From assembly GCF_900187445.1 (NCBI RefSeq), contig NZ_FYEB01000022.1, positions 1 through 64,000 of the forward strand: DNA of 64,000 bases, written 5' to 3'. The notes beneath the pieces were generated by a model. The model made no database searches. It was not told where the DNA came from and saw nothing but the letters and a program-made list of their open reading frames with translations. The stretch comes from Pseudomonas sp. Irchel s3b2 (GTDB lineage Bacteria > Pseudomonadota > Gammaproteobacteria > Pseudomonadales > Pseudomonadaceae). The position numbers and the translations under genes are program-made. Of the stretch, positions 17,266-26,047 are shown in pieces (position 1 is the stretch's first letter; each line of letters begins with the position of its first letter).

Positions 17266-17760
17266 TCACCCGATTTCTATGGTCAACACCTCAATCACCA
17301 AATCCCCCGCCGGCCGTTTCCACAACACTTCATCGCCTACTTGCGCCCCGAGCAACGCTCGCCCCAGCGGCGAACTCCAATTGATCAAGCCATGGGCGGC
17401 ATCCGCCTGGTCTTCTCCGACCAATTGCACGCGTTGCTGATGATCGTGTTCGTCGGCAAAGGTCACCCAGTTGCCGATCTGCACTTTCTCGGCCGAGGAG
17501 GCCAGCGCGACCACTTGAGCGCTTTGCAGGCGATGTTTGAAGTAGCGCCAGTCGCGATCGAGGTCGGCCTGGCGCTGCTTATCGGCCAGTTCGCCTTTGG
17601 CGCTTTCCTGATCAAGCAGTTTTTGCAGCTCGGCGACTTTCGCCTGAAGCTGCTCCAGCCCGGCGGGCGTGACGTAATTGGGCTGCGCGCTGACCTGCCG
17701 TTCGACTGGCAGATCGGCTTGCTCGGCAGCGTTATCTTCATTGACGAAGGCACGGCTCAT
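17266..17760 (-). CDS. Atypical GreA/GreB-family transcription factor
   Basis: A 164-residue protein with a Gre layout: an N-terminal extension (about 1-28), a coiled coil beginning YVTPAGLEQLQAKV, and a C-terminal FKBP-like domain containing IGNWVTFAD, INWSSPLGRALLGAQVGDEV and a final strand. Gre factors insert the coiled coil into the RNA polymerase secondary channel and stimulate transcript cleavage through two acidic tip residues. The usual tip sequence (SENADY-like) is not present; the corresponding segment reads ADLDRDWRYFKHRL. It may be a non-cleaving or modified regulator. It is separate from canonical GreA and GreB by length and N-terminus. Monocistronic as far as can be seen. Confidence 0.8.
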   Translation of the reverse strand: MSRAFVNEDNAAEQADLPVERQVSAQPNYVTPAGLEQLQAKVAELQKLLDQESAKGELADKQRQADLDRDWRYFKHRLQSAQVVALASSAEKVQIGNWVTFADEHDHQQRVQLVGEDQADAAHGLINWSSPLGRALLGAQVGDEVLWKRPAGDLVIEVLTIEIG

Positions 17761-18090
17761 GCTGTTCTCCCGTTATAGGATTTGGGCCATGGTCACAGGC
17801 TTTAAGTTTCGACGAATGTCTGTAAACGACTTATTGCGAGCGATAGGCTCGCGCGGCGTCCCGGTCTTTCTCTTGTCGCCAGGTCCGTTCGCGCTCGTCC
17901 CAATGGCCTGGCACTGACGCAAGCCATTAGCCGAGCCGGTCTATAAGAGAAGTCTAGAAGTAGATTCGTCGCTGGGGAGTGAAAGAAAGGGCAAAAGATC
18001 GCAGCCTTCGGCAGCTCCTACAAAAAGCGCGGTTACATGTGATCCTGTAGGAGCTGCCGAAGGCTGCGATCTTTTGCGGTTAAGCAACGA
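17761..18090. other. 330-base intergenic region with a perfect hairpin
   Basis: This gap separates the atypical Gre gene from the DUF4105 gene, both on the minus strand. From 17761 to about 17990 I see no gene, tRNA or clear promoter motif; it presumably carries the Gre gene promoter. The remainder is the hairpin listed separately at 17991-18077. Confidence 0.6.
17991..18077. repeat. Perfect 32-bp inverted repeat (REP-type element)
   Basis: Arms of 32 bases, 17991-18022 and 18046-18077, are exact reverse complements and begin GCAAAAGATCGCAGCCTTCG; the loop is 23 bases. The inner part carries AGCTCCTACA/TGTAGGAGCT, linking it to the other REP elements, but the outer part is a different sequence class. 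It sits between two minus-strand genes. Confidence 0.92.
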
Positions 18091-19944
18091 TCAATAGTGA
18101 TACCACTTCACCTCAAGCATCACTTCGTTTTCGGGCGAAGCCAGGTGGCTGAATTCGCGTTGGGCAGTCAGGCGTACACCCAGATTTCGCGACAGTTCCC
18201 ACTGCTGATTCAGGCTCACACTCCGGCGCACCTCGCCATTGGTGAAGTAATCGCCCTTGGCTTCCAGGCTGAAGTTACCCAGCGGGTTTTTCCATAGCAA
18301 GCCGCTGTTAAAGCCCGCCGCCGGGGCAATGAAGGCCGCGAAGTCGTTGTTATGCTCAACACGCACGGTGCCCAAGGCGAAACCGAGCATATCCTCACCC
18401 AGTTGCCAGGTCCCGCCGCCGCCACCGTTGACATGGCTGACCAGGGTTTCGTCATCATGCTTGCCCGGTACGCGCTCAAGGCCACCAGTGACTTGCCACG
18501 ACAGCGGCTGCAACAATTGATTGCGAGGCGTTAGCGAGCGGATGGTCGCCAGATCCAGTTGCTGTAACTGCCAGTCATTGCCTTCGTATTGACGCAGCTT
18601 CATCTGCAGAATTTCGATTTGTGCGCCGAGAGGGAAGCTTTCCATATTGTCATTGAGATCGTGATAGGCCATGCGCAGGCCATATTCTCCGAATGCCTTG
18701 TCGCCGCGGGTGCCGATGCCGGCCTGCCAAGTGCGGGATTCATGACCATTCTCGGGCAAGCCGGGCTGCGCAATGTCCAGTTCCGGGGGCGGGTTTTGGT
18801 TGATTGCGCGCAGCAATTCGAAACTGCGTTGGGCCCGTTGCGGGTCACGCTCCTGACCATTGGCACGATAACGCTCCAGGCGATAAGCCGCATCGATGAT
18901 CAACGCCTGACGGTCGCGAGGTCGGGCCTTGAACGCCGGGGCCTGCAATTGCTTCTGATCGGCGCTGACTTTCAGCACCCAATCCTGTTCTTCAGAAGTT
19001 AACGGCTCGGCACGGCTTAGCAGTTCACGCTCGCGGGACGGTCGATACTCGATCGATTCCACCAGCCCGGCTTCTTTCACCGCTTTGACCGTGTCAGTGG
19101 GGATGGCCGTCAACGGGAACTGCTCGGTCAAATGCAGGTTTGGCCGCGCCACTTGCAGCAGTTCAAGCAGACGGTAGGAGCAGTTTTCGTCGAAGAAAAA
19201 GTAGTCGAACTGGATCTGCTTGAGTTCCCAGACATGCTCGACCATGCGCTCGGTTTCCTGCTGGGTCAGGTTCAGGCGGTATTCCCACAGGTCGCGGTTC
19301 TCCAGGCTGCGGTATTCCGAGAGTTTTTCCTGATACGGCACCAGCGCGAACAACCCGGGATAGCCGCCCATCAAGCCTTTCCAGGCGTACAGAAGGCTGT
19401 TGTCCGAACCTTCGATGTAGGCGCCGAAGTTGATCGCATAACTGAGCAGCGAGGTCTTGTCGCTCTGCACATTGGCCTGATCGATGCGCAGCAGGGTGTG
19501 GCCGAACATTGACGACGGGCTGTTCAGGTAGGCCGCCGGGAAAATCATCACCGCGCTGTGGGGCGAAACGTCCTTGAACCATTGCTTGAACTCAGCACAG
19601 TCCGGCATCGGCAGATCGCTCAGCTCAAGTTGCGCCTTGAGCCAGCGGGTGCGGGCCGGATAGACGCATTGGGCATGCTGCTCGCCGGCACTGGCCGGGG
19701 CATACAGTGCCTGCACGGTCGCCGCCAGTTCGCGGTCGGGATGTTCGTTGCCATCGGGGGCGAGAAAGAACTTTTTGTCGCTGACATAGCTACGCCAGCC
19801 ACCGAGCTTGGCGGTTTCGTAATGCCCCAGGGAAATCCAGAAGGGGTCGTTGGCCAGTTGCTGCAAACGTTGATTGTCGATGTGTGGCGCGGCGGACAGC
19901 GGGGCGCAAAAACAGAGCGCCAGCCAGGCAAGGCGTTTGAGCAT
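18091..19944 (-). CDS. DUF4105 (Lnb-type) periplasmic protein
   Basis: A 617-residue exported protein. A signal peptide spans about residues 1-20 (hydrophobic LAWLALCFCAPLSA followed by an AA/AP cut region). The N-terminal half carries the DUF4105 domain, including SVMFGHTLLR-like SSMFGHTLLRID and FFDENCSYRLLELL with a conserved cysteine. The C-terminal part is rich in alternating strands and ends in WYHY, as for an outer-membrane barrel. The domain is related to the N-terminal periplasmic region of Lnb, but biochemical function is unknown. Start at ATG 19944 is preferred over the TTG at 19953; neither has a strong ribosome binding site. Confidence 0.8.
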   Translation of the reverse strand: MLKRLAWLALCFCAPLSAAPHIDNQRLQQLANDPFWISLGHYETAKLGGWRSYVSDKKFFLAPDGNEHPDRELAATVQALYAPASAGEQHAQCVYPARTRWLKAQLELSDLPMPDCAEFKQWFKDVSPHSAVMIFPAAYLNSPSSMFGHTLLRIDQANVQSDKTSLLSYAINFGAYIEGSDNSLLYAWKGLMGGYPGLFALVPYQEKLSEYRSLENRDLWEYRLNLTQQETERMVEHVWELKQIQFDYFFFDENCSYRLLELLQVARPNLHLTEQFPLTAIPTDTVKAVKEAGLVESIEYRPSRERELLSRAEPLTSEEQDWVLKVSADQKQLQAPAFKARPRDRQALIIDAAYRLERYRANGQERDPQRAQRSFELLRAINQNPPPELDIAQPGLPENGHESRTWQAGIGTRGDKAFGEYGLRMAYHDLNDNMESFPLGAQIEILQMKLRQYEGNDWQLQQLDLATIRSLTPRNQLLQPLSWQVTGGLERVPGKHDDETLVSHVNGGGGGTWQLGEDMLGFALGTVRVEHNNDFAAFIAPAAGFNSGLLWKNPLGNFSLEAKGDYFTNGEVRRSVSLNQQWELSRNLGVRLTAQREFSHLASPENEVMLEVKWYHY

Positions 19945-20000
19945 AGTGAGCAACTTAAGCCGAAAGAAACAAAGACCCCGCGTGGCGGGTGCCGTATGAC

Positions 20001-20100
20001 TGTAGGAGCTGGCTTGCCAGCGAAGGTTTCAAAGGCGCTGTGTTTATCCAGTAAACACGCCTTATCGTTAACGACCATCGCTGGCAAGCCAGCTCCTGCA
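20001..20100. repeat. REP pair
   Basis: Arms TGTAGGAGCTGGCTTGCCAG (from 20001) and its near complement (to 20100) form a long imperfect hairpin. The core reads GCTGGCTTGCCAGC, another class than the GCGAGGCTTGCCCGC copies nearby. Confidence 0.88.
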
Positions 20101-20130
20101 ATCAGCAACATTACCCAAAAAGGGGCGGGT

Positions 20131-20168
20131 CAAAAAAAACAAAACCCGCTTCTCGGAAGAAGCGGGGT
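20131..20168 (-). terminator. Terminator of the DUF3015 gene
   Basis: On the minus strand, stem CCCGCTTCT/AGAAGCGGG is followed by TTTTGTTTTTTTT. It lies 10 bases beyond the DUF3015 stop codon. Confidence 0.9.
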
Positions 20169-20178
20169 GCGTTCGAGC

Positions 20179-20667
20179 TTAAGCTTGAGTAGCGTACTTG
20201 GCCAGACGAGGGTCGCTTTTCAGCACGGCCAGGGTGTTGGTATGCACGTCATCAGCGGTCACGTCAGCTTTGCTGAAAATTTGCTGGAAATGTTGATGAG
20301 TCACAGCGGCGAAGTGCGCACGGTCTTCCGGCGCCACGCCCAGTACCACGGCGTAAGTGGTCAGCGCTTCGCCCTGACCTTTGGCCATGTCTTCGGACAG
20401 CTCGTTCATCATGCCATTCATGGCGATCCAGGATTTGCCGCCGTAGGTCAGCGACGCATTGGTCGAGCAACCGTTGGTACCGGAGGTCATACCGAACGTT
20501 GCGTTACCGGAAGTGCCGTTGGTGGTGGATGCCAGGAAGTGTGCCGGGGTGCCACGCTGACCTTCGAACAGCATGTTGCCCCAACCGCAATCCGGACCGC
20601 CTGGCGCCTGAGCCATGGCGTTGATGGATACAGCGGTGAAGAGAGTACCGAGAAGAATCCGTTTCAT
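20179..20667 (-). CDS. DUF3015 exported protein
   Basis: A 162-residue protein with a signal peptide (about 1-20, cut after AMA-Q or AQA). The mature part carries the DUF3015 pattern PGGPDCGWGNMLFEGQRG with a cysteine and tryptophan, ASTTNGTSGNATFGMT and a second conserved cysteine in GTNGCSTN. Members are common in Gammaproteobacteria, small and periplasmic or surface related, with no assigned biochemical role. An AGAG stretch lies upstream of the ATG at 20667. Its own terminator follows, so it is probably a single-gene transcript. Confidence 0.87.
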   Translation of the reverse strand: MKRILLGTLFTAVSINAMAQAPGGPDCGWGNMLFEGQRGTPAHFLASTTNGTSGNATFGMTSGTNGCSTNASLTYGGKSWIAMNGMMNELSEDMAKGQGEALTTYAVVLGVAPEDRAHFAAVTHQHFQQIFSKADVTADDVHTNTLAVLKSDPRLAKYATQA

Positions 20668-20943
20668 AGCTATGTTCTCTTTGTGTGCATTCCAATGGAC
20701 AGGGGGCTGGCTTCTGAGAACGCCAGTGGGCCGGTTATTGTTTCCAGCCGCGCAGTCTGGAGTTTAGGCACGATCCTGGGGTTCCGTTATTTTTTGCGAA
20801 ACAATCGTTGAAAACCCTGATTTTGACCCGTTCGGCCCGAGGCTGACGCTTTGTCTGAGCTTTGGCTTGAGGCGCGCCTTGCCAGTGAGGTACGGGCAGC
20901 GCCAGAATGCCGCTATCTGCCCCGCCTGATGTAAGGAAGCCCG

Positions 20944-23382
20944 ATGCCTGATCCTGTTGCTGCCAGCTTGCGTCTAGCGCCTGAAGCGCTGACCCGTCCG
21001 TTTTCCGCTGAACAGTTCAGCTTCTCTACCACCAATGATCTGGAGCCCTTCCGTGGTGTGCTTGGCCAGGAACGTGCGGTCGAAGCCTTGCAGTTCGGTG
21101 TGGCCATGCCACGCCCCGGTTACAACGTATTTGTCATGGGCGAACCCGGCACCGGCCGGTTTTCGTTCGTCAAACGCTACCTCAAGGCCGAAGCCAAACG
21201 CCTGCAGACCCCGGCGGACTGGGTCTACGTCAATAATTTCGATGAACCTCGCGAACCTCGCGCCCTGGAATTGCCGTCGGGCACCGCCGGAGCTTTCATC
21301 GGTGACATCAACGGTTTGATCGATAACCTGCTGGCGACCTTTCCGGCCGTGTTCGAGCACCCGTCCTATCAGCAGAAGAAAAGCGCCATCGACCGCGCTT
21401 TTAACCAGCGCTACGACCGTGCCCTTGATGTGATCGAGCGACTGGCGCTGGAGAAAGAGGTTGCGCTTTACCGCGACAGCAGCAACATTGCCTTCACCCC
21501 GATGAGCGAAGGCAAGGCACTGGATGAGGCTGAATTCGCCCAGTTGCCGGAAGCCGAGCGCGAACGCTTTCATGACGACATTTCCGGGCTGGAGGAGCGG
21601 CTGAACGAAGAACTCGCCAGCCTGCCGCAATGGAAGCGCGAGTCGAGCAATCAACTGCGTCAGCTCAATGAAGAAACCATCACCCTGGCCTTGCAGCCAT
21701 TGCTCGCGCCGCTGTCGGAAAAGTACGCGGAAAACGCAGGCGTTTGCGGTTACCTGCAAGCGATGCAGGTGCACCTGCTCAAGACGGTGGTCGAGCAACT
21801 GGTGGATGACAGCAAGACAGACGCCATCGCCCGTAAAATGCTCGAAGAGCAATACGCCCCGAGCCTGGTGGTCGGTCATCCGTTCAGCGGCGGTGCGCCA
21901 GTGGTGTTCGAGCCGCACCCGACTTACGAAAACTTGTTCGGCCGCATCGAGTACACCACCGATCAGGGCGCGCTCTACACCACGTATCGGCAGTTGCGAC
22001 CGGGTGCGCTGCACCGGGCCAACGGCGGTTTCCTGATCCTCGAAGCGGAAAAAATGCTCAGCGAGCCTTTTGTCTGGGATGCGCTCAAGCGCGCCCTGCA
22101 ATCGCGCAAGCTGAAAATGGAATCGCCGCTCGGCGAGATGGGCCGCTTCGCCACCGTAACCCTGACACCGCAGCACATTCCATTGCAGGTCAAAGTCGTC
22201 ATCATCGGCGCCCGGCAGCTGTATTACACGTTGCAAGACCTCGATCCGGACTTCCAGGAGATGTTCCGTGTCCTGGTGGATTTCGATGAAGACATCCCAA
22301 TGGTCGACGAAAGCCTGGAGCAGTTCGCCCAGTTGCTCAAAACCCGTACGTCCGAGGAAGGCATGGCGCCGCTGACCGCCGATGCGGTGGCGCGTCTGGC
22401 GACTTACAGCGCGCGTCTGGCCGAGCATCAGGGGCGTTTGTCGGCGCGTATCGGCGATCTGTTCCAACTGGTCAGCGAGGCGGATTTCATTCGTGACCTT
22501 GCGGGCGACGACATGACCGACGCCGGGCATATCGAGCGTGCGCTCAAGGCCAAGGCCACCCGCACCGGGCGCGTTTCGGCGCGGATTCTCGATGACATGC
22601 TGGCGGGGATCATTCTGATCGACACCAATGGAGCAGCTGTCGGAAAGTGCAACGGGCTGACAGTGCTGGAAGTCGGCGATTCGGCCTTCGGGATACCGGC
22701 GCGGATTTCCGCCACGGTTTATCCGGGCGGCAGCGGCATTGTCGACATCGAGCGTGAGGTTAACCTCGGCCAGCCGATTCACTCCAAAGGCGTGATGATC
22801 CTCACGGGTTATCTCGGCAGCCGTTATGCCCAGGAATTCCCGCTGGCGATTTCCGCGAGCATTGCCCTGGAGCAGTCCTACGGTTATGTCGACGGTGACA
22901 GCGCTTCCCTGGGTGAGGCGTGCACGCTGATCTCGGCCTTGTCGAAAACTCCGCTCAAGCAATGCTTTGCAATTACCGGTTCGATCAACCAGTTCGGTGA
23001 AGTGCAAGCGGTGGGCGGGGTCAACGAGAAGATCGAAGGTTTCTTCCGACTCTGCGAAGCTCGCGGTCTGACCGGTGAGCAAGGGGCGATTATTCCCCAG
23101 GCCAACGTTGCTACGCTAATGCTCGACGAGAAGGTGCTGGCGGCGGTGCGCGCGGGACAGTTCCATGTCTACGCGGTGCGCCAGGCCGATGAAGCCCTGA
23201 GCCTGTTGGTCGGCGAGCCGGCTGGTGCGCCGGATGAGAATGGCGAATTCCCTGAAGGCAGCGTCAACGCGCGAGTGGTGGAACGCTTGCGGGTGATCGC
23301 GGAAATGATCAGCGACGAAGATCTCAAAGAGGCCGAAAAAGAGTTGGCGCAGGAAGCAATGCTGGAAATCAAACCGGCTTGA
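20944..23382 (+). CDS. LonB-like ATP-dependent protease
   Basis: An 812-residue Lon-related protein. It has an N-terminal AAA-like region whose P-loop reads GEPGTGRFS (residues 66-74), with arginine where lysine is expected. A long helical insertion (about 110-300), a second ATPase-like part (GALHRANGGFLILEAEKML near 350-380) and a C-terminal Lon proteolytic domain follow. Catalytic Ser653 (GDSAS) and Lys696 (GGVNEK) form the Ser-Lys dyad. It matches, from memory, the PA4576 family, a second Lon-like protein in addition to Lon itself. Likely cytoplasmic protein quality control; substrates unknown. The ATG at 20944 follows AAGGAAG. Confidence 0.88.
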   Translation: MPDPVAASLRLAPEALTRPFSAEQFSFSTTNDLEPFRGVLGQERAVEALQFGVAMPRPGYNVFVMGEPGTGRFSFVKRYLKAEAKRLQTPADWVYVNNFDEPREPRALELPSGTAGAFIGDINGLIDNLLATFPAVFEHPSYQQKKSAIDRAFNQRYDRALDVIERLALEKEVALYRDSSNIAFTPMSEGKALDEAEFAQLPEAERERFHDDISGLEERLNEELASLPQWKRESSNQLRQLNEETITLALQPLLAPLSEKYAENAGVCGYLQAMQVHLLKTVVEQLVDDSKTDAIARKMLEEQYAPSLVVGHPFSGGAPVVFEPHPTYENLFGRIEYTTDQGALYTTYRQLRPGALHRANGGFLILEAEKMLSEPFVWDALKRALQSRKLKMESPLGEMGRFATVTLTPQHIPLQVKVVIIGARQLYYTLQDLDPDFQEMFRVLVDFDEDIPMVDESLEQFAQLLKTRTSEEGMAPLTADAVARLATYSARLAEHQGRLSARIGDLFQLVSEADFIRDLAGDDMTDAGHIERALKAKATRTGRVSARILDDMLAGIILIDTNGAAVGKCNGLTVLEVGDSAFGIPARISATVYPGGSGIVDIEREVNLGQPIHSKGVMILTGYLGSRYAQEFPLAISASIALEQSYGYVDGDSASLGEACTLISALSKTPLKQCFAITGSINQFGEVQAVGGVNEKIEGFFRLCEARGLTGEQGAIIPQANVATLMLDEKVLAAVRAGQFHVYAVRQADEALSLLVGEPAGAPDENGEFPEGSVNARVVERLRVIAEMISDEDLKEAEKELAQEAMLEIKPA

Positions 23383-23710
23383 GTTGTCTGCAAAAAGAAG
23401 CAAGCCCCCTGTGACGAGGGGGCTCGCCCCCGTTCGGCTGCGAAGCAGTCGTAAAATCGGTTGATACGGTCTTTCTGATAAACCGCTCCAGCCGCTTTCG
23501 GGGCCGCTTCGCGGCCCAACGGGGGCAAGCCCCCTCGCCACAAATATGGCGTCAATATTCGCGCGGTGACCACTCGGCACCTTCTGGTCTCGGTTCGCGT
23601 GCGAGCCAGACTTTTCTTCTATTATCTGCTCAAGGATATCGACAGTAATCACTGGATCGAGACAGCCTTCCCGTGGAGGCTGAATACCGGATCTACCGAG
23701 GGTCGCCGCC
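23383..23710. repeat. Intergenic repeat with nested palindromes
   Basis: This 328-base gap has no gene. From 23401 to 23542 it carries a composite palindrome: outer arms AAGCCCCCT and AGGGGGCTT copies, GAGGGGGCTCGCCCCCGTT, and an inner GGGCCGCTTCGCGGCCC hairpin at about 23501-23517. The sequence CGTTCGGCTGCGAAGCAGTC is, from memory, a widespread Pseudomonas repeat. The remainder, 23543-23710, probably holds the promoter of the next gene; I see GAGGGTCG just before its start. Confidence 0.8.
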
Positions 23711-24052
23711 ATGTCGCGCAACCTCTGCCTCACCCGTCAATGCCTGGGCCTTGTGACCCGTATCGAATGTGCGATCCGCCCGCTGGCGGGAGATACGGGC
23801 ATGTGGACCTTGCTCTTCGCCGCCGGTATGGCCGGCGAGCAACCCTCCGCCATCAAGGCCCAAGGCCCGTTCCGTGGGCCGGTCGTGGCTGAATCGATCC
23901 TCGATACCATCGTTGAAAGTCTGACCTTGCATGGTTATGAATTGGCCGATGACCCACAGATCTGGTGCCTGCATCTGCAAGCCCAATTGCGAGAGATCAA
24001 CGGTGGTCGTTACCACAACCTTAGCGGTCCCGAGTTTCGGCCCGAGCGCTGA
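23711..24052 (+). CDS. Conserved hypothetical protein (PA4575-like)
   Basis: A 113-residue protein without signal peptide or membrane segment, ending GPEFRPER. I do not recognise a domain. It seems conserved in Pseudomonas at this position between the LonB-like gene and yqhA (PA4575 by position in PAO1, from memory). The ATG at 23711 has GAGGG about 9 bases upstream. Its stop is 6 bases from the end of the convergent lipoprotein gene. The residue pattern (acid- and aromatic-rich C-terminal half, VAESILDTIVESLTL) suggests a small folded cytoplasmic protein. Confidence 0.65.
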   Translation: MSRNLCLTRQCLGLVTRIECAIRPLAGDTGMWTLLFAAGMAGEQPSAIKAQGPFRGPVVAESILDTIVESLTLHGYELADDPQIWCLHLQAQLREINGGRYHNLSGPEFRPER

Positions 24053-24057
24053 ACAGG

Positions 24058-25887
24058 TTATCGATCAAGGTTGCCTGGCTCAGCCTTGTCGAGTTTGACC
24101 TCGAAACCATATTGCACGGTGGTGAGGTGGGTGCGCTGATAAGATTCCAGACGTGTGGGCTGGCCATAGAAGTAATGCACTGCAAATAATGCCGGGCCTT
24201 GCGTGCTCGCGTCGTGAGTGACTGAAAGAATCTCCTTCAAGTAGTTGCCACTGTCGTCCTTGGCGAAAAAACGCCAGTCCTGCGCGGGAAACAACGTCAA
24301 ATCCACCACCAACGCATTCCCTTTGAGCTCAAGGCCTTTGGGCAATTGGCGGGTGTCGTACGTTTGCTGGTCGACAGTCGCGAGGAACTGGGGCATGGAG
24401 CCCACGGCATAAGCCGGCGTTTCCGGAAACAGGTTCAGATCATAGGTGATGTCGCCGCGTATCGGATCGACCTGATACGCCTCCGGCGGCAACTCGATCG
24501 GTCCATCGCGCTGGCCATTGCGGTCTTGGGTAAAGAACGTCACCGGGCTTTCGCCGGGATTGAAAGAGGTGCCGAGCAGTTCGTCATTGAAGCTTCTGGG
24601 GTGATCGAATGCGATGCGCGCGGCACTCGGGTCATCCACCGACTGACTGATGCTGATGCTGTTTTTCAGTTGTTCCTCGCTCAGCGTTGCACCTTTGAGC
24701 CAGGTCGCGGCCTGGTCGTCATACACCACCACCGGCAAGGTCAGTGGCTGGATGGTTTTCTGCGTGGTGTGAGGGTCGAAGCGCCGTATCGGCAGGTTCA
24801 GGTCCTTATGGGTCACCGTGACCGCCGAGAAGTCCAGCAGGCTGACTTCGAGGGTATCGATGGGCCCATTGAAGTACACCTTGGTGTAATGCCGGGTGTG
24901 TTGCTTTTCAAACGCACGCTGCTTGTCGTCGAGCTGTTTTTCGAGCGCCTCGCTCCAGGCCTTCTGCTGTTGCAAATACACCAGTTGTTTTTGATAGAAC
25001 GCAATTTGTTCGGCGGTTTCGTTGATCGCACCTGAGCGAGAGATGAATTGTCCTGTGGCGTCCCGGGCCTGAACGATCAACGGGTTGAGCGGTATGTCGC
25101 GGACCTCGGGGGCCAGCGGCGCGCTATTGCTGAACTCCATTTCGGCATAGTTATTGGTCAGATTCAGCAGGGTGACACTGACGTTGTCGTGGGTGCGAGT
25201 CTGGCCAACGTCCTTTTTCGTCAGGTCGAAGCTGTAGAGTTGGCGCGGGGCGATGACTTCCACCTTGCCTTGCAGGCTCACCGGTTGTGGCTGGTTTTTC
25301 TTATCCACATCCAGGCCTTCGATGAAGGGGTAGGTCACCGTCAAATCATCGGGGTTGGTCAGGTTGGAGCTCGACGGGCTCAGCTGAATGCCGGGATCGG
25401 TTTCCGACCATTCCGGCTGAAACGCGATGATGCGCTTGTTGCTCAGGGTCACCGATTGCCATTCCAGGCCATGAGGAAAAACGAATGCACCCGGGATGCT
25501 GAAGTTGAAGGGAAATACCGGCTGCAGGTCGGTCAGGTAATCCGAGCTGGATTCCTTGTGGAGCACGAACAGGCCGTTGATGTAGGTTTCGACGAGCACC
25601 TGGGGTGTGGGGTAGTGCTTAAGCGCGGCGAGGGCGTCTTCGCCGTATTCGGTGACCACTGGTTTGGTATCGAGTTTGAGTTGCGCGCGTTCGAGCAGCA
25701 GTAGTGAACTGCCAAGCTCGGCCACGGCATCCTTGAGTTTCGGATCTTCGATGGTCTCCAGGGAGTGTTCGAACTGCGCGGTCTTTTCTTCGAGGTTGAC
25801 CTGGCGTTTCTCATCGCTGGGTGAACAACCACCGAGCAGCAACGTGAGGCAAAGTCCGGCACTCGTTAAAGGCAATCGCACATCCAT
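24058..25887 (-). CDS. Lipoprotein of unknown function
   Basis: A 609-residue protein with a clear lipoprotein signal: hydrophobic segment then LLGGC, with the lipid-modified cysteine at residue 21. The start at ATG 25887 is supported by AGGAAG 7 bases upstream; the longer frame to 25959 would place the signal internally. The mature protein has a helical N-terminal part (to about residue 80), a long strand-rich region and a central helical stretch about 300-340 rich in Q, K and E (YLQQQKAW, EALEKQLDDKQRA). No known domain is recognised. Aspartate follows serine-proline (SPSD) after the cysteine, so outer-membrane sorting is plausible. It is convergent with the preceding small gene. Confidence 0.75.
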   Translation of the reverse strand: MDVRLPLTSAGLCLTLLLGGCSPSDEKRQVNLEEKTAQFEHSLETIEDPKLKDAVAELGSSLLLLERAQLKLDTKPVVTEYGEDALAALKHYPTPQVLVETYINGLFVLHKESSSDYLTDLQPVFPFNFSIPGAFVFPHGLEWQSVTLSNKRIIAFQPEWSETDPGIQLSPSSSNLTNPDDLTVTYPFIEGLDVDKKNQPQPVSLQGKVEVIAPRQLYSFDLTKKDVGQTRTHDNVSVTLLNLTNNYAEMEFSNSAPLAPEVRDIPLNPLIVQARDATGQFISRSGAINETAEQIAFYQKQLVYLQQQKAWSEALEKQLDDKQRAFEKQHTRHYTKVYFNGPIDTLEVSLLDFSAVTVTHKDLNLPIRRFDPHTTQKTIQPLTLPVVVYDDQAATWLKGATLSEEQLKNSISISQSVDDPSAARIAFDHPRSFNDELLGTSFNPGESPVTFFTQDRNGQRDGPIELPPEAYQVDPIRGDITYDLNLFPETPAYAVGSMPQFLATVDQQTYDTRQLPKGLELKGNALVVDLTLFPAQDWRFFAKDDSGNYLKEILSVTHDASTQGPALFAVHYFYGQPTRLESYQRTHLTTVQYGFEVKLDKAEPGNLDR

Positions 25888-26047
25888 TTCCAGTCTTCCT
25901 GTCCGACGTCGCTGACCTGTCAATAATCTGGACACTAGCAGAAAAATTTTGTCACACACACGCAGGTTGCGGATTTTTCGGCGGTTTCTGGGTGTAACAG
26001 GTGGCTGTTATACTCGCCGCCATTTCCAGCCCCTTGTGTGAGATTCA

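Noticed and set aside
15440..17269. 609-codon antisense frame within ettA
   Set aside because: Shadow of ettA; it also runs across the terminator and a REP element.
20974..23082. 702-codon antisense frame within the LonB-like gene
   Set aside because: Shadow frame by the same argument; the sense strand encodes an intact Ser-Lys protease.
23401..23542. Palindrome considered as a small RNA gene
   Set aside because: No promoter or terminator T-run is visible, and the sequence recalls a dispersed intergenic repeat.
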